A stretch of DNA of 64,000 bases. It comes from Paenibacillus humicola (GTDB lineage Bacteria; Bacillota; Bacilli; Paenibacillales; Paenibacillaceae). Positions 1 through 8,252 of this stretch are shown piece after piece. Every line of letters starts with the position of its first letter. Within the stretch, counting starts at the first letter, position 1. The position numbers and the translations under genes were made by a program. Below the pieces are notes generated by a model. The model made no database searches. It was not told where the DNA came from and saw only the letters and a program-made list of their open reading frames with translations. The stretch is from the NCBI RefSeq assembly GCF_028826105.1, contig NZ_JAQGPL010000001.1:2072501-2136500 (forward strand), read 5' to 3'.

Positions 1-347
1 GCGGCAAAGTGATTCACGTTTACCCGTCGATGCACGCGGTCGGCATCCGCACGCCGGAAGGGCTTGACGTGCTGCTGCACATCGGCATCGATACCTCGCA
101 GCTGAAGGGGAAGGGCTTCAAGGCGCTCGTGAAGGAAGGCGATGCGGTCGTCCCCGGGCAGCTGCTGATCACCTTCGACTTAAACACGGTGCGCAAAGGC
201 GGCAAATCGCTTGCGACGCCGATGGTCATTACGAATTCGGAGCGGGTCAGCTCCTGGAGCTTTGCGCCGTTTAAAACGGTCAAGCGCGGGCAGGCTTCGG
301 TCATGTCGGTCGTGCTGAAAGAGAGAAGCGGAGGGGAGAAACCGTGA
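1..347 (+). CDS. PTS glucose-type EIIA domain, 3' end of a gene (partial)
   Basis: The reading frame is open from the first base and ends at 347, so only the C-terminal part is visible. It carries the EIIA-Glc phosphorylation motif HIGIDT, whose His accepts phosphate from HPr, followed by the usual beta-rich end with GDAVVPGQLL. EIIA passes phosphate to EIIB during sugar uptake. Whether this is a stand-alone EIIA or the end of a fused EIICBA cannot be told from the window. The stop codon overlaps the GTG start of Enzyme I by four bases (GTGA), so the two are translationally coupled in one operon. Confidence 0.9.
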   Translation, partial: GKVIHVYPSMHAVGIRTPEGLDVLLHIGIDTSQLKGKGFKALVKEGDAVVPGQLLITFDLNTVRKGGKSLATPMVITNSERVSSWSFAPFKTVKRGQASVMSVVLKERSGGEKP

Positions 348-2080
348 TTCAAGGGATAGGGGCATCTGCGGGCGTGGCGATCGGCAAGGCGTTCGTGCTG
401 CCGAATTGGGAATGGGATTTGCCCGAGCAAAAAATCGACGTCGGCGATTTGGCCCGGGAATTCGACCGGCTTTACGAGGGCATCCGCACCTCCAAAGTAG
501 AGATCCGGCAGATGAAAGACGAGCTTCGCGAAGTGGTGGGCACGGACGAAAGCTACATTTTCGACGCCCATTTGGCCATACTGGACGATCCGGTATTCAT
601 GAACGAAATCCAGGGCATCATCCAGCGCCAGTATAAGGCCGCGGAGGTGGCCGTCAAGGAAGCGATCGATCATTTCGTGACGATGTTCGATCTGCTGGAC
701 GACGAATATATGAAGGAACGCGCGCTCGACATCAAAGACGTCGGCAACCGGCTGCTGAAGCATCTGCTTGGCGCGCCGGAAATTACGCTTCCGATCGATA
801 CGCAGCCTTTCATTCTCGTCGCCAAGGAGCTTTCTCCCTCGCAGCTGGCGCACCTCAATCCGAATCATGTGCTCGGCATCGCGACGCTGGCCGGGAGCAC
901 CACCTCGCATTCGGCGATCATGGCGAGGGCGCTCGGAATTCCGCTTGTCGTCGGGCTGGAATCGAAGCTGGAGGAGCCGATTGCGACCGGCGATTTCATG
1001 ATTATCGACGGCGAGACCGGCATCGTGCATCTCGATCCTCCCGGGGAGATCGTCGCCTCCTATACCGAGCTGCAGCGGCGGCAGCAGGAAGAGCGCCAGC
1101 GGCTGAAAACGATCGTCGAGGTCCAATCGGTGACGCTGGACGGCAAGGAAATGGAGCTGGCGGCCAATATCAGCTCGATGAAAGAGCTGGATGTGGCGCT
1201 GCAGAGCGGCACGCACGGCGTCGGCCTGTTCCGTACGGAGTTTCTGTATATGGACCGCAGCCGGCTGCCGCAGGAGGAGGAGCAGTTCGACGTGTATAAG
1301 AGCGTCGCCGAGAAGCTGGACGGGCGGCCGCTCATCATTCGGACGCTCGATATCGGCGGCGACAAACAGCTCGATTATTTCGAGCTGCCCGAAGAGGAGA
1401 ATCCGTTTCTCGGCTACCGGGCCATTCGCATCTGCCTCGACAAAACGGATTTGTTCAAGACCCAGCTCCGGGCAATCCTGCGGGCCAGCCATTACGGAAC
1501 CGTAAAAATCATGTACCCGCTCATCTCGTCGGTGGAGGAGGTGCGCGCGGCCAATAAGCTGCTGGCGGAAGCGAAAGCCGAGCTGCAGGCGGAGGGAAAG
1601 CCGTTTAAGTCCGACATTGAAGTGGGCATTATGATCGAGCTTCCGGCCGCGGTCGTCATCGCCGACATGCTTGCGGCGGAAGTCGATTTCTTCAGCATCG
1701 GCACGAACGACCTGGTGCAGTTTACGCTGGCGGTCGACCGGATGAACGATCAAATCTCGCATTTATACGAGCCGTACCATCCGGCGGTGATCCGGATGCT
1801 CAAGCTGACGGTCGATGCGGCCAAGCGGCGGGGCATTCACGTCGGCGTCTGCGGCGAACTGGCGGGCGACGTCCGCGCGCTGCCGATATGGCTGGCGCTT
1901 GACGTCGACGAGCTCAGCATGTCGGCCAACGCGATTTTGCAGGTGAAAGAAAGGCTGCTGCGCCTGCAGCGGCGCGACAGCCTCGCGTTGTTCGACAATA
2001 TTTTGGAATGCCCGACGAGCGGTCAAATTCATGCGATGCTCGCCGGCTTTCAGCCCGGAAACGCCGTCTCCGGCGATTGA
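344..2080 (+). CDS. ptsI: PTS Enzyme I (phosphoenolpyruvate-protein phosphotransferase)
   Basis: This 578-residue protein is the normal length for Enzyme I, which autophosphorylates from PEP and passes the phosphate to HPr in the cytoplasm. The phosphorylated His is His189 in GSTTSHSAIMAR. The C-terminal PEP-binding barrel shows GLFRTEFLYM, the RTLDIGGDK segment and GVCGELAGD near the end. The GTG start at 344 follows a gcggagggga ribosome binding site inside the upstream EIIA gene and overlaps its stop. It is also annotated ptsP in some genomes. No ptsH lies between EIIA and Enzyme I, so HPr must be encoded elsewhere. No terminator was seen in the 187 bases downstream. Confidence 0.97.
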   Translation: MIQGIGASAGVAIGKAFVLPNWEWDLPEQKIDVGDLAREFDRLYEGIRTSKVEIRQMKDELREVVGTDESYIFDAHLAILDDPVFMNEIQGIIQRQYKAAEVAVKEAIDHFVTMFDLLDDEYMKERALDIKDVGNRLLKHLLGAPEITLPIDTQPFILVAKELSPSQLAHLNPNHVLGIATLAGSTTSHSAIMARALGIPLVVGLESKLEEPIATGDFMIIDGETGIVHLDPPGEIVASYTELQRRQQEERQRLKTIVEVQSVTLDGKEMELAANISSMKELDVALQSGTHGVGLFRTEFLYMDRSRLPQEEEQFDVYKSVAEKLDGRPLIIRTLDIGGDKQLDYFELPEEENPFLGYRAIRICLDKTDLFKTQLRAILRASHYGTVKIMYPLISSVEEVRAANKLLAEAKAELQAEGKPFKSDIEVGIMIELPAAVVIADMLAAEVDFFSIGTNDLVQFTLAVDRMNDQISHLYEPYHPAVIRMLKLTVDAAKRRGIHVGVCGELAGDVRALPIWLALDVDELSMSANAILQVKERLLRLQRRDSLALFDNILECPTSGQIHAMLAGFQPGNAVSGD

Positions 2081-2267
2081 CGATCCGGTATCGCCGGTAG
2101 GCCGGGCGCCGCTTCGCTTGAAGCATCCGCAGGAAGGTGCGATCGACGGCGCAGCCTCAATCGGCATGGATGAACCACACGGACGCTCCGAGCATTCGGC
2201 ATTGGCCGGATGGCGGGTCAATAAGCTGCTGAAGCGCAACCAGACCGCGGCGGCCGCCGGCCCTTTA

Positions 2268-2798
2268 TTAACGGCTGGCGGCGGACAATGCGTCCACGAA
2301 CGCTTTGGCGTACGGCGGCAGATCCGGCGGGCGACGGGCGGAAACGAGGTGTCCGTCCACGACGACCGGTTCGTCGAGCCAGACGGCGCCGGCGTTCTCC
2401 ATATCGTCACGGATGCCGGGGGTGGAGGTTACCCGGCGGCCGCTTAATATTTTGGCGGAGATGAGCACCCACCCGGCATGGCAAATTTGCCCGATCGGCT
2501 TGCGCGCCTTGTCGAGCTCGCGCACGAGCTGCAGCACCTGCGGATAGCGGCGCAGCTTATCCGGCGCCCACCCGCCGGGAACGAGCAGCCCGTCGATGCG
2601 CGTGCCGTCCATTTCGTCGAACGAAATGTCCGCTTTGGCGGGTACGCCGTATTTGCCGATATGGGTGCGGTTTTTCTCCGGACCGGCAAACAGGACGGCG
2701 GCACCTTCCTCGCGCACCCGGTAAACGGGATACCAGAGCTCCAAATCTTCAAAATCGTCATCGACCAGGCAGATGACCGTTTTTCCTTGCAGCGACAA
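2268..2798 (-). CDS. DJ-1/PfpI family protein
   Basis: This 176-residue protein fits the DJ-1/PfpI superfamily (YhbO/PfpI type), whose members act as glyoxalase, protein-repair or peptidase-like stress proteins. The nucleophilic-elbow Cys106 sits in GQICHAGW, and the conserved acidic residue is Glu17 in DDFEDLEL. GLLVPGGWAPD is the usual glycine-rich turn before the elbow. It is transcribed away from the VanZ-like gene, with only 59 bases between the two starts, so both promoters must lie there. The substrate cannot be predicted from sequence. Confidence 0.9.
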   Translation of the reverse strand: MSLQGKTVICLVDDDFEDLELWYPVYRVREEGAAVLFAGPEKNRTHIGKYGVPAKADISFDEMDGTRIDGLLVPGGWAPDKLRRYPQVLQLVRELDKARKPIGQICHAGWVLISAKILSGRRVTSTPGIRDDMENAGAVWLDEPVVVDGHLVSARRPPDLPPYAKAFVDALSAASR

Positions 2799-2857
2799 CC
2801 AAAATCCCTCCTTATCGAGAACGATGAATCCGATTTTATTGTAACGAAGGTGAACCG

Positions 2858-3283
2858 ATGAATCAAACGGGCGTCAAGCCGTCCCGCAGAGCGCTGCGCT
2901 TTATTCCGGCCGTGCTGGTCATGGCGGCCATCTTCACGCTTTCCGCTCAGTCGGGCAGCGAGCTCAATACGTTTCTGCCTTGGTTCCAAAAGCTGTTTCC
3001 GGCCATGCAGTCGTTCGACTGGGCCCACTTTATCGCCTATTTCGTGCTTGCGGCCGCATTCGATTTCGGCTTCGGCCGGCAGGGGGACCGCTGGACGGTC
3101 AAGCTGCTGATCGTGCTCCTGTCCGGCTTGTACGGACTGACCGACGAATATCACCAGTCGTTCGTCGCCGGACGCACGCCCGACCCGGCGGATATCCTTC
3201 ACGACTGCATCGGAGCCGCGCTGGCTGTGCTGATTGCGGCGGTTCCGTTCGTACGGGAACGCTGGCGGCGGCTCGCCAAATAG
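2858..3283 (+). CDS. VanZ-like membrane protein
   Basis: This is a 141-residue protein with about four hydrophobic segments. It shows the VanZ family pattern: an early FTLSAQSG after the first helix, then FIAYFVLAA, then GLTDEYHQSFVAGR with the following DILHDCIGAA. VanZ itself gives low-level teicoplanin resistance, but most family members have no known role, so a resistance function should not be assumed. The start at 2858 follows cgaaggtgaaccg. The gene stands alone between a divergent PfpI-like gene and a zinc-ribbon gene. Confidence 0.88.
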   Translation: MNQTGVKPSRRALRFIPAVLVMAAIFTLSAQSGSELNTFLPWFQKLFPAMQSFDWAHFIAYFVLAAAFDFGFGRQGDRWTVKLLIVLLSGLYGLTDEYHQSFVAGRTPDPADILHDCIGAALAVLIAAVPFVRERWRRLAK

Positions 3284-3413
3284 CGGGAGAGTTAAAAATT
3301 ACATCGGCGCGCGAAGAAGGACTTTTTGTAAAAAGGGTCGAAGTAGTTAGCCTGACTAGGACGCCGTCCGCGCAAGGCGGACAGGGGCGCTGCTTCCAGA
3401 AGGAGTGACCATT

Positions 3414-3833
3414 TTGCAAAAACGTTGTCCTTGCGGCGATGTTATGGTAATGAAACTGCGAACCCTTATTTATTCGGGTAAGGTTGAAATCGACAATGTG
3501 CCGATCTATTCCTGCCCTTCATGCAAACGGAGCGAGGTGTTCGCCGAGGTAAAGACGGACCTTACCGGACTGATCGGCAAACTGGGGACTCATCCGGTAA
3601 AACAAACTTACCTGTTTAACGAGTGGAATGAATGGGCAGATTTGTTAGTAGAGGCTTTTCACGACAAACGAATGTCGGATCCCGCGGCTGTGATGCGGCT
3701 GATGGAGGGGCGGATCGATACGCTGCTCGATTTGTATACGGTTGCGAAGTCCTGCGGGGACGAAGCCTGGATGGAAGATGTACATAAGCGGCTTGTTCAG
3801 CTGAGCCGCAGCTTGTCCCAATTGCGGGCGTAA
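3414..3833 (+). CDS. Small protein with N-terminal zinc-ribbon motif
   Basis: I do not recognise a named gene. The 139-residue product begins with CPCGD, then IYSCPSC about 30 residues later. This CxC...CxxC arrangement resembles the YgiT/YokU type zinc finger. The rest is helical and acidic with no catalytic motif. The TTG at 3414 is preferred because aaggag at 3400-3405 lies eight bases upstream. A GTG at 3405 would overlap that ribosome binding site. ytxJ follows 24 bases downstream on the same strand, so the two may share a transcript. Confidence 0.75.
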   Translation: MQKRCPCGDVMVMKLRTLIYSGKVEIDNVPIYSCPSCKRSEVFAEVKTDLTGLIGKLGTHPVKQTYLFNEWNEWADLLVEAFHDKRMSDPAAVMRLMEGRIDTLLDLYTVAKSCGDEAWMEDVHKRLVQLSRSLSQLRA

Positions 3834-3857
3834 CGCCGATTGGAAGGGGGACGAATC

Positions 3858-4214
3858 GTGGAACGAATGCAAAGCTTAAGCTCGGTTACTCAGTGGCGGG
3901 ACATTCTGGAGGCGTCGAACGCGAAGCCGCAGCTGCTGTTCAAACACAGCACGAGCTGCCCGGTGAGCGCGGGAGCGTACGATGAGCTGTCCAACTGGCT
4001 GGAGGACGCGGAAGCGAGCGATTTCGACTGTTTTCTCCTCCGGGTGATCGAGGACAGGGACGTTTCGGATGCCGTGGCTGCCGCGCTTGGCGTCAAACAT
4101 GAGTCTCCCCAGCTCCTTTATTTGGCGAACGGCGAGGCGAAATGGCACGTTTCGCATTGGGATATCACATACTCGACATTAGAAGCTCATCTCGGGAAAC
4201 ATTGCGAAAAGTAA
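3858..4214 (+). CDS. ytxJ: YtxJ, bacillithiol-system monothiol redox protein
   Basis: This 118-residue protein is a thioredoxin-like protein of the YtxJ (DUF2847) family. The single redox cysteine is in the family signature KHSTSCPVSAGAYDE, where a dithiol thioredoxin would have CxxC. The later HESPQLLYLANGEAKWHVSHW matches the cis-Pro side of the fold. YtxJ is thought to act in de-bacillithiolation of proteins, which fits a bacillithiol-making Firmicute. The GTG start at 3858 lies seven bases after ggaaggggg. As in B. subtilis, it lies directly upstream of ccpA. Confidence 0.92.
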   Translation: MERMQSLSSVTQWRDILEASNAKPQLLFKHSTSCPVSAGAYDELSNWLEDAEASDFDCFLLRVIEDRDVSDAVAAALGVKHESPQLLYLANGEAKWHVSHWDITYSTLEAHLGKHCEK

Positions 4215-4230
4215 TATTTTGTCGTATCAT
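4202..4230 (+). promoter_or_regulatory. Candidate sigma-A promoter for ccpA
   Basis: TTGCGA at 4202-4207 and TATCAT at 4225-4230 are separated by 17 bases. It overlaps the end of ytxJ and lies about 55 bases before the ccpA start. The -35 match is imperfect. Confidence 0.45.
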
Positions 4231-4285
4231 TACGGTAAAGTAATGCGGCGCGAGATTAAAATTTGAACTAATGGAGAGAAGGACC

Positions 4286-5290
4286 GTGACGGTAACCATT
4301 TATGATGTAGCAAGAGAAGCAGGCGTTTCGATGGCAACGGTATCTCGGGTCGTAAACAACAATCCGAACGTGAAGCCGCAGACGCGCAAGAAAGTGTTCG
4401 AGGCGATTGAGCGGCTCGGCTATCGTCCGAATGCGGTTGCGCGCGGTTTGGCCAGCAAAAAAACGACGACCGTCGGCGTCGTCATCCCCGATATATCGAA
4501 CTCGATCTTCGCCGAGGTGGCGCGGGGCATCGAGGATATTGCCAACATGTACCATTACAATATCATATTGTGCAATGCGGACAAGAAGAAGGACAAGGAA
4601 ATCCGCGTGATCAATACGCTGCTGGAGAAGCAGGTCGACGGGCTCGTCTTTATGGGCGGCGCCGTGACGGACGAGCATTTGCAGGCGTTCAAGACGGCGA
4701 ACGTGCCGATCGTGCTGTGTGCGACGACGGATGAGAACGGCACGATTCCGTCGGTCGATATCGATCATGAAGGCGCAGCGTTCGATGCGGTGCAAATGCT
4801 GATTCGCGGCGGGCACAAGCGGATTGCCATGATCAGCGGTACGCTGCAGGATCCGGCCAACGGCTATGCCCGTTTTCAGGGCTACAAGCGCGCGCTTGAA
4901 GCGGCAGGCCTGCCGTATGACGAGAATTTGGTCCGGGTCGGCAATTACCGGTATGAATCCGGCGCGGAAGCGATGAAATATTTCCTTGAGCTGAAGGACC
5001 GCCCGACGGCCGTGTTTGCGGCGACGGACGAAATGGCGATCGGCGCCATTCATTGCATTCAGGATTCGGGTCTGAAGGTTCCGGACGATATTTCGGTCAT
5101 CAGCGTCGACAACAGCCGTATGGCTTCGATGGTCCGCCCGCAGCTGACGGCAGTCGCTCAGCCGATGTACGATATCGGCGCCGTTTCCATGCGTCTCTTG
5201 ACGAAGCTGATGAAGAAGGAGTCGGTGGACCAGGCGAAAGTGGTGCTGCCGCACGAAATCGTCAGCCGCCAATCGGTGGGAAGCAAATAG
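4286..5290 (+). CDS. ccpA: CcpA, catabolite control protein A
   Basis: This is a LacI/GalR family regulator of 334 residues. The N-terminal helix-turn-helix is [19 protein letters not shown], followed by a hinge helix ([14 protein letters not shown]) and a periplasmic-binding-protein-like core. CcpA, activated by HPr(Ser-P), binds cre sites to repress or activate carbon genes. The GTG at 4286 gives the usual start VTVTIYDVA with GGAG nine bases upstream. The ATG at 4271 has no ribosome binding site. mtnN starts immediately after the stop. A possible target in this window is the cre-like site at acsA. Confidence 0.96.
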   Translation: MTVTIYDVAREAGVSMATVSRVVNNNPNVKPQTRKKVFEAIERLGYRPNAVARGLASKKTTTVGVVIPDISNSIFAEVARGIEDIANMYHYNIILCNADKKKDKEIRVINTLLEKQVDGLVFMGGAVTDEHLQAFKTANVPIVLCATTDENGTIPSVDIDHEGAAFDAVQMLIRGGHKRIAMISGTLQDPANGYARFQGYKRALEAAGLPYDENLVRVGNYRYESGAEAMKYFLELKDRPTAVFAATDEMAIGAIHCIQDSGLKVPDDISVISVDNSRMASMVRPQLTAVAQPMYDIGAVSMRLLTKLMKKESVDQAKVVLPHEIVSRQSVGSK

Positions 5291-5995
5291 ATGACGGAAC
5301 GTTTTCGCAAAATCGGCATTATCGGCGCTATGGTCGAAGAGATCGATCTTCTGCACAAGCATGTCGAGAAGACGGGCTCTTTCGTAAAAGCGGGGATTAC
5401 CTATGTGGAAGGAACGCTGCACGGCCGCAGCGTCATTTTTTGCAAATCGGGCGTCGGCAAAGTGAATGCGGCCGTCTGCACGCAGCTGCTGATCGACGCC
5501 GGCGCGGGCTGCGTCCTGTTTACCGGGGTGGCCGGCGCCGTCGACCCTTCGCTCGATATTGGCGATCTCGTCGTATCGACTTCGTGTTTGCAGCATGATA
5601 TGGATTGTTCGCCGCTTGGATTTGCGCGCGGGCAAATCCCGTTTCAGGACGTCTGGGAATTTGCGGCGGATCCGGAGCTTGTGAAGCTTGCGTCGGACGC
5701 CTGCGAGGCGCTCTTTCCCGGCCGCAGCATGAAAGGCAAGGTGCTCTCCGGCGATCAGTTTATCGCTTCGCGCGAAACAGTCCGAGAGCTGCATGAGGAG
5801 CTTGGCGGCGCCTGCACGGAGATGGAAGGAGCTGCGCTCGCCCAAGTATGCGCGATGAACGGAACGCCGTTCGTCGTCATTCGCTCGATGTCGGATAAGG
5901 CGGACGGCTCGGCGCATGTGAATTTTGCCGAATTTACAGTCCAGGCCTCCATTCATTCGCATCGCATCATCGACGAAATGATCCGCCATCTGTAA
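5291..5995 (+). CDS. mtnN: 5'-methylthioadenosine/S-adenosylhomocysteine nucleosidase
   Basis: This 234-residue enzyme hydrolyses MTA and SAH to free adenine plus the thioribose or ribosyl-homocysteine product, feeding methionine salvage and clearing methylation by-products. It starts with IGIIGAMVEEI, containing the general-acid Glu. It has GVGKVNAA and GVAGAVDPSLDIGD, then EMEGAALAQVC for ribose and RSMSDKADG with the catalytic Asp. The ATG follows the ccpA stop with no gap, and a GGTGGGAAG ribosome binding site lies inside ccpA, so translation is coupled. A strong terminator follows. Confidence 0.96.
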   Translation: MTERFRKIGIIGAMVEEIDLLHKHVEKTGSFVKAGITYVEGTLHGRSVIFCKSGVGKVNAAVCTQLLIDAGAGCVLFTGVAGAVDPSLDIGDLVVSTSCLQHDMDCSPLGFARGQIPFQDVWEFAADPELVKLASDACEALFPGRSMKGKVLSGDQFIASRETVRELHEELGGACTEMEGAALAQVCAMNGTPFVVIRSMSDKADGSAHVNFAEFTVQASIHSHRIIDEMIRHL

Positions 5996-6000
5996 TCGTG

Positions 6001-6056
6001 AAAAAAGCTATCGATCGGACAGCCGCCTAAGTGGCTGTTCCATCGATAGCTTTTTT
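6001..6056 (+). terminator. Rho-independent terminator after mtnN
   Basis: The stem begins GCTATCGATCGGACAGCC and closes with GGCTGTTCCATCGATAGC, followed by six T. A-rich sequence on the left arm could also terminate minus-strand transcripts from the siderophore ATPase gene. Confidence 0.93.
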
Positions 6057-6234
6057 GTTTGCAAGGCCGCTCAGGAACAAAGACGCGGGCAGCCGTTTTC
6101 CGTTCGGCTAAGAAGGTGATGAGTCCTTCGCCATGTTATGTCGCTTCACGAAAGGCACGAGTCGGTTTCCGTCCGTCGGCCCTGCCGTCCCGTGCGTTGA
6201 GCGCGCTGTGCCCGGGAGGAGCGCGCGCGAGATG

Positions 6235-7188
6235 CTACTTGGCCGCTACGGCTTCAAGCGGCTTGTCAGCAGGCTTCGGCGCATGTTCCGTTGCAGGCTC
6301 CGTTTTCGGCGCATGCTCCGTTGCAGGCTTCGGCGCATGCTCTGTTTCAGGCTCCATTGCAAGTTCCGTTGCTGACCCCGTGCCGGCCGCTGCCGCACGC
6401 CGCGGACTGCTTTTGCCGTGCGGGATGCACATCGGCGTTCCATAGATCGGGTCCGGCATGATCTTGCACTTCAGCTGGAACACCTGATCGATCAATGACT
6501 CGTCGACAATCGCTTCGGGGCGGCCTTGTCCTTCAATTTTGCCGCAGCGGATGGCGACGATATGGTCGGCATAACGGCAGGCAAGATTGATATCGTGCAG
6601 CACCATGACGATAGTACGTTTTTCCCGTTCGTTCAGCTCGTAAAGCAGGTCCAGCACTTCGATCTGGTGCGTTAAATCGAGATAGGTGGTCGGCTCGTCA
6701 AGCAAAATGACCGGCGTATCCTGCGCCAGCGTCATGGCGATCCATGCGCGCTGCCGCTGGCCGCCGGAGAGCGAATCTACGGTTCGCTCGGCGAAATCGC
6801 TCATTCCGGTCGCGGCGAGCGCCGACATCACGGCGGCCTCGTCTTCGCGGGACCACATTTTCAGCCAGCTTTGGTACGGATAACGGCCCTGCTTCACCAG
6901 CTGCAGGACGGTGAACCCTTCCGGCACCGTCGGTCCCTGGGGCAGAATGGACAGCTTGCGCGCCACCTCCTTCGTGGACATGCCGGCGATATCGCCGCCG
7001 TCCAGCACGACGCTGCCGCGCTGGGGCTTCAGCAGCCTTGCCATGGAGCGCAGCAGCGTCGATTTGCCGCAGCCGTTGCTGCCGATAAACACGGTGATTT
7101 TTTCTTTCGGAATCGCCAGATCGAGATCCTCGAAAATGAAGGCGTCCCCATAGGACAAGCCGAGCCCTTTCGCTTCCAATACGCCCAT
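6235..7188 (-). CDS. Iron-siderophore ABC transporter ATPase with repeat-containing C-terminal tail
   Basis: This is a FecE/FhuC/YusV-type ATPase that powers siderophore import through the two permeases upstream. Walker A is GSNGCGKST, the signature is LSGGQRQRAW, and Walker B is VILLDEPTTYLD, followed by the switch His in VMVLHDINLA. The frame stays open to 7608, but the real start is ATG 7188 (MGVLEAKGLGLSYGD), with gggagg upstream. Upstream residues are only a shadow of the permease. The ATPase core ends near residue 265. The final 50 residues are a Pro/Ala/Glu/Lys tail with the repeated motif EHAPKPAT, which the family does not normally have (usual length about 270; here 317). Confidence 0.93.
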   Translation of the reverse strand: MGVLEAKGLGLSYGDAFIFEDLDLAIPKEKITVFIGSNGCGKSTLLRSMARLLKPQRGSVVLDGGDIAGMSTKEVARKLSILPQGPTVPEGFTVLQLVKQGRYPYQSWLKMWSREDEAAVMSALAATGMSDFAERTVDSLSGGQRQRAWIAMTLAQDTPVILLDEPTTYLDLTHQIEVLDLLYELNEREKRTIVMVLHDINLACRYADHIVAIRCGKIEGQGRPEAIVDESLIDQVFQLKCKIMPDPIYGTPMCIPHGKSSPRRAAAAGTGSATELAMEPETEHAPKPATEHAPKTEPATEHAPKPADKPLEAVAAK

Positions 7189-7205
7189 AGCGGCATTCCT
7201 CCCGG

Positions 7206-8252
7206 TCAAGATTGATTGCGGTTCCGATACAGCAGATACATAAAGAAAGGTGCGCCGATCGCGGCGGTAAATACTCCGGCCGGCACATCCTGCGGCAGAA
7301 AAGCGGTGCGTGCCACCAGATCGGCGACGAGCAGAATGATAGCTCCGATCAGGGCGCTGACCGGCAGCAGGCCGCCGAACGACGGGCCGACGAGCTTGCG
7401 TGCAATATGCGGAGCCATAAGCCCGATAAACGAAATCGCGCCGCCGATTGCCACGGCCGAACCCGCCAGGGCGATGCTCAGTGTCAGCAGGACCAGCCGC
7501 TGCTTCTGCACGCGCGCGCCGGCGCTGCTGGCGACATCGTCGCCGAGCGCCTGGATATTGACCTGGCGGGCCTGCAGCCAGGTAAGCGGCAGCAGCACGG
7601 CGACCCACGGCAGCAGCGTAACGACGTCGTTATCCCACGAGGAGCCGTAAATCGTGCCGGTCATGAACGTCAGCGACTGGTTGGCAAGCTGCATCGGACC
7701 CGAAATAATGAACATATAGGAGATGGACTTGACCGCGGCCGAAATCCCGATTCCGATCAGCACGAGCCGAAGAGGCGAGACGCCGTTTTTCCAAGCCAAT
7801 ACGTAAAGCAGCACCGCGATCGCAAATGCGCCGGCGATTGAAGCAAGAGGCATCCAATGAATCGATATGGTACCCTGAAACAGAAAAATAAACAGCACGG
7901 CTCCGAGCGCGGCGCCTTCCGTAACGCCCGTAATATCGGGCGAAGCGAGCGGATTCCGGACGATTCCCTGCAGCACGGCGCCGCTGGAAGCGAGCGATGC
8001 GCCGACGAGAACGGCGATGACGATCCGCGGCAGCCGAAGCTGCTCGACGATGACCTGGGACGTCGGATCGGCCGAGCCGAAAATCGCTTTGACGACGGTG
8101 AGAGGCGAAATATATTCGCTGCCGATTCCCGTACTTACGATCATCAGCGCAGCGCAAAACGCAAGCAGGATGCCTGCGGTCCAAACGGTTCGTTTCTCGA
8201 TCAGTGCGGAGAACGCGGAGCCGGGCGTGCGGTATGCAGAATATTTGCTCAT
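7206..8252 (-). CDS. Iron-siderophore ABC transporter permease (second, FecD-like)
   Basis: This is a 348-residue BtuC/FecCD family permease with about nine to ten membrane helices. It has the family segment RLPRIVIAVLVGASLASSG, the NPLASPDITGV loop and the ATPase-coupling motif around ALGDDVASSAG. It ends with the typical QDVPAGVFTAAIGAPFF. The start at 8252 overlaps the upstream permease stop in ATGA, with ggaaaggga as ribosome binding site. The longer open frame to 8708 is a shadow. With the partner permease it forms the membrane channel for a ferric siderophore, probably hydroxamate type by similarity to YfiZ/YfhA, but the ligand is not certain. Confidence 0.94.
   Translation of the reverse strand: MSKYSAYRTPGSAFSALIEKRTVWTAGILLAFCAALMIVSTGIGSEYISPLTVVKAIFGSADPTSQVIVEQLRLPRIVIAVLVGASLASSGAVLQGIVRNPLASPDITGVTEGAALGAVLFIFLFQGTISIHWMPLASIAGAFAIAVLLYVLAWKNGVSPLRLVLIGIGISAAVKSISYMFIISGPMQLANQSLTFMTGTIYGSSWDNDVVTLLPWVAVLLPLTWLQARQVNIQALGDDVASSAGARVQKQRLVLLTLSIALAGSAVAIGGAISFIGLMAPHIARKLVGPSFGGLLPVSALIGAIILLVADLVARTAFLPQDVPAGVFTAAIGAPFFMYLLYRNRNQS

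Noticed and set aside
20..1762. Long minus-strand open frame opposite ptsI (580 codons)
   Set aside because: It is antisense to a certain gene, has no recognisable domain and an Arg/His/Leu-rich composition typical of GC-rich shadow frames.
2081..2267. Possible terminator or leftover gene after ptsI
   Set aside because: No stem with a T-tract and no credible frame; only shadow frames of the PfpI gene run through it.
7189..7608. N-terminal extension of the siderophore ATPase frame
   Set aside because: Overlaps the permease gene in another frame; the ATPase start with ribosome binding site is at 7188.
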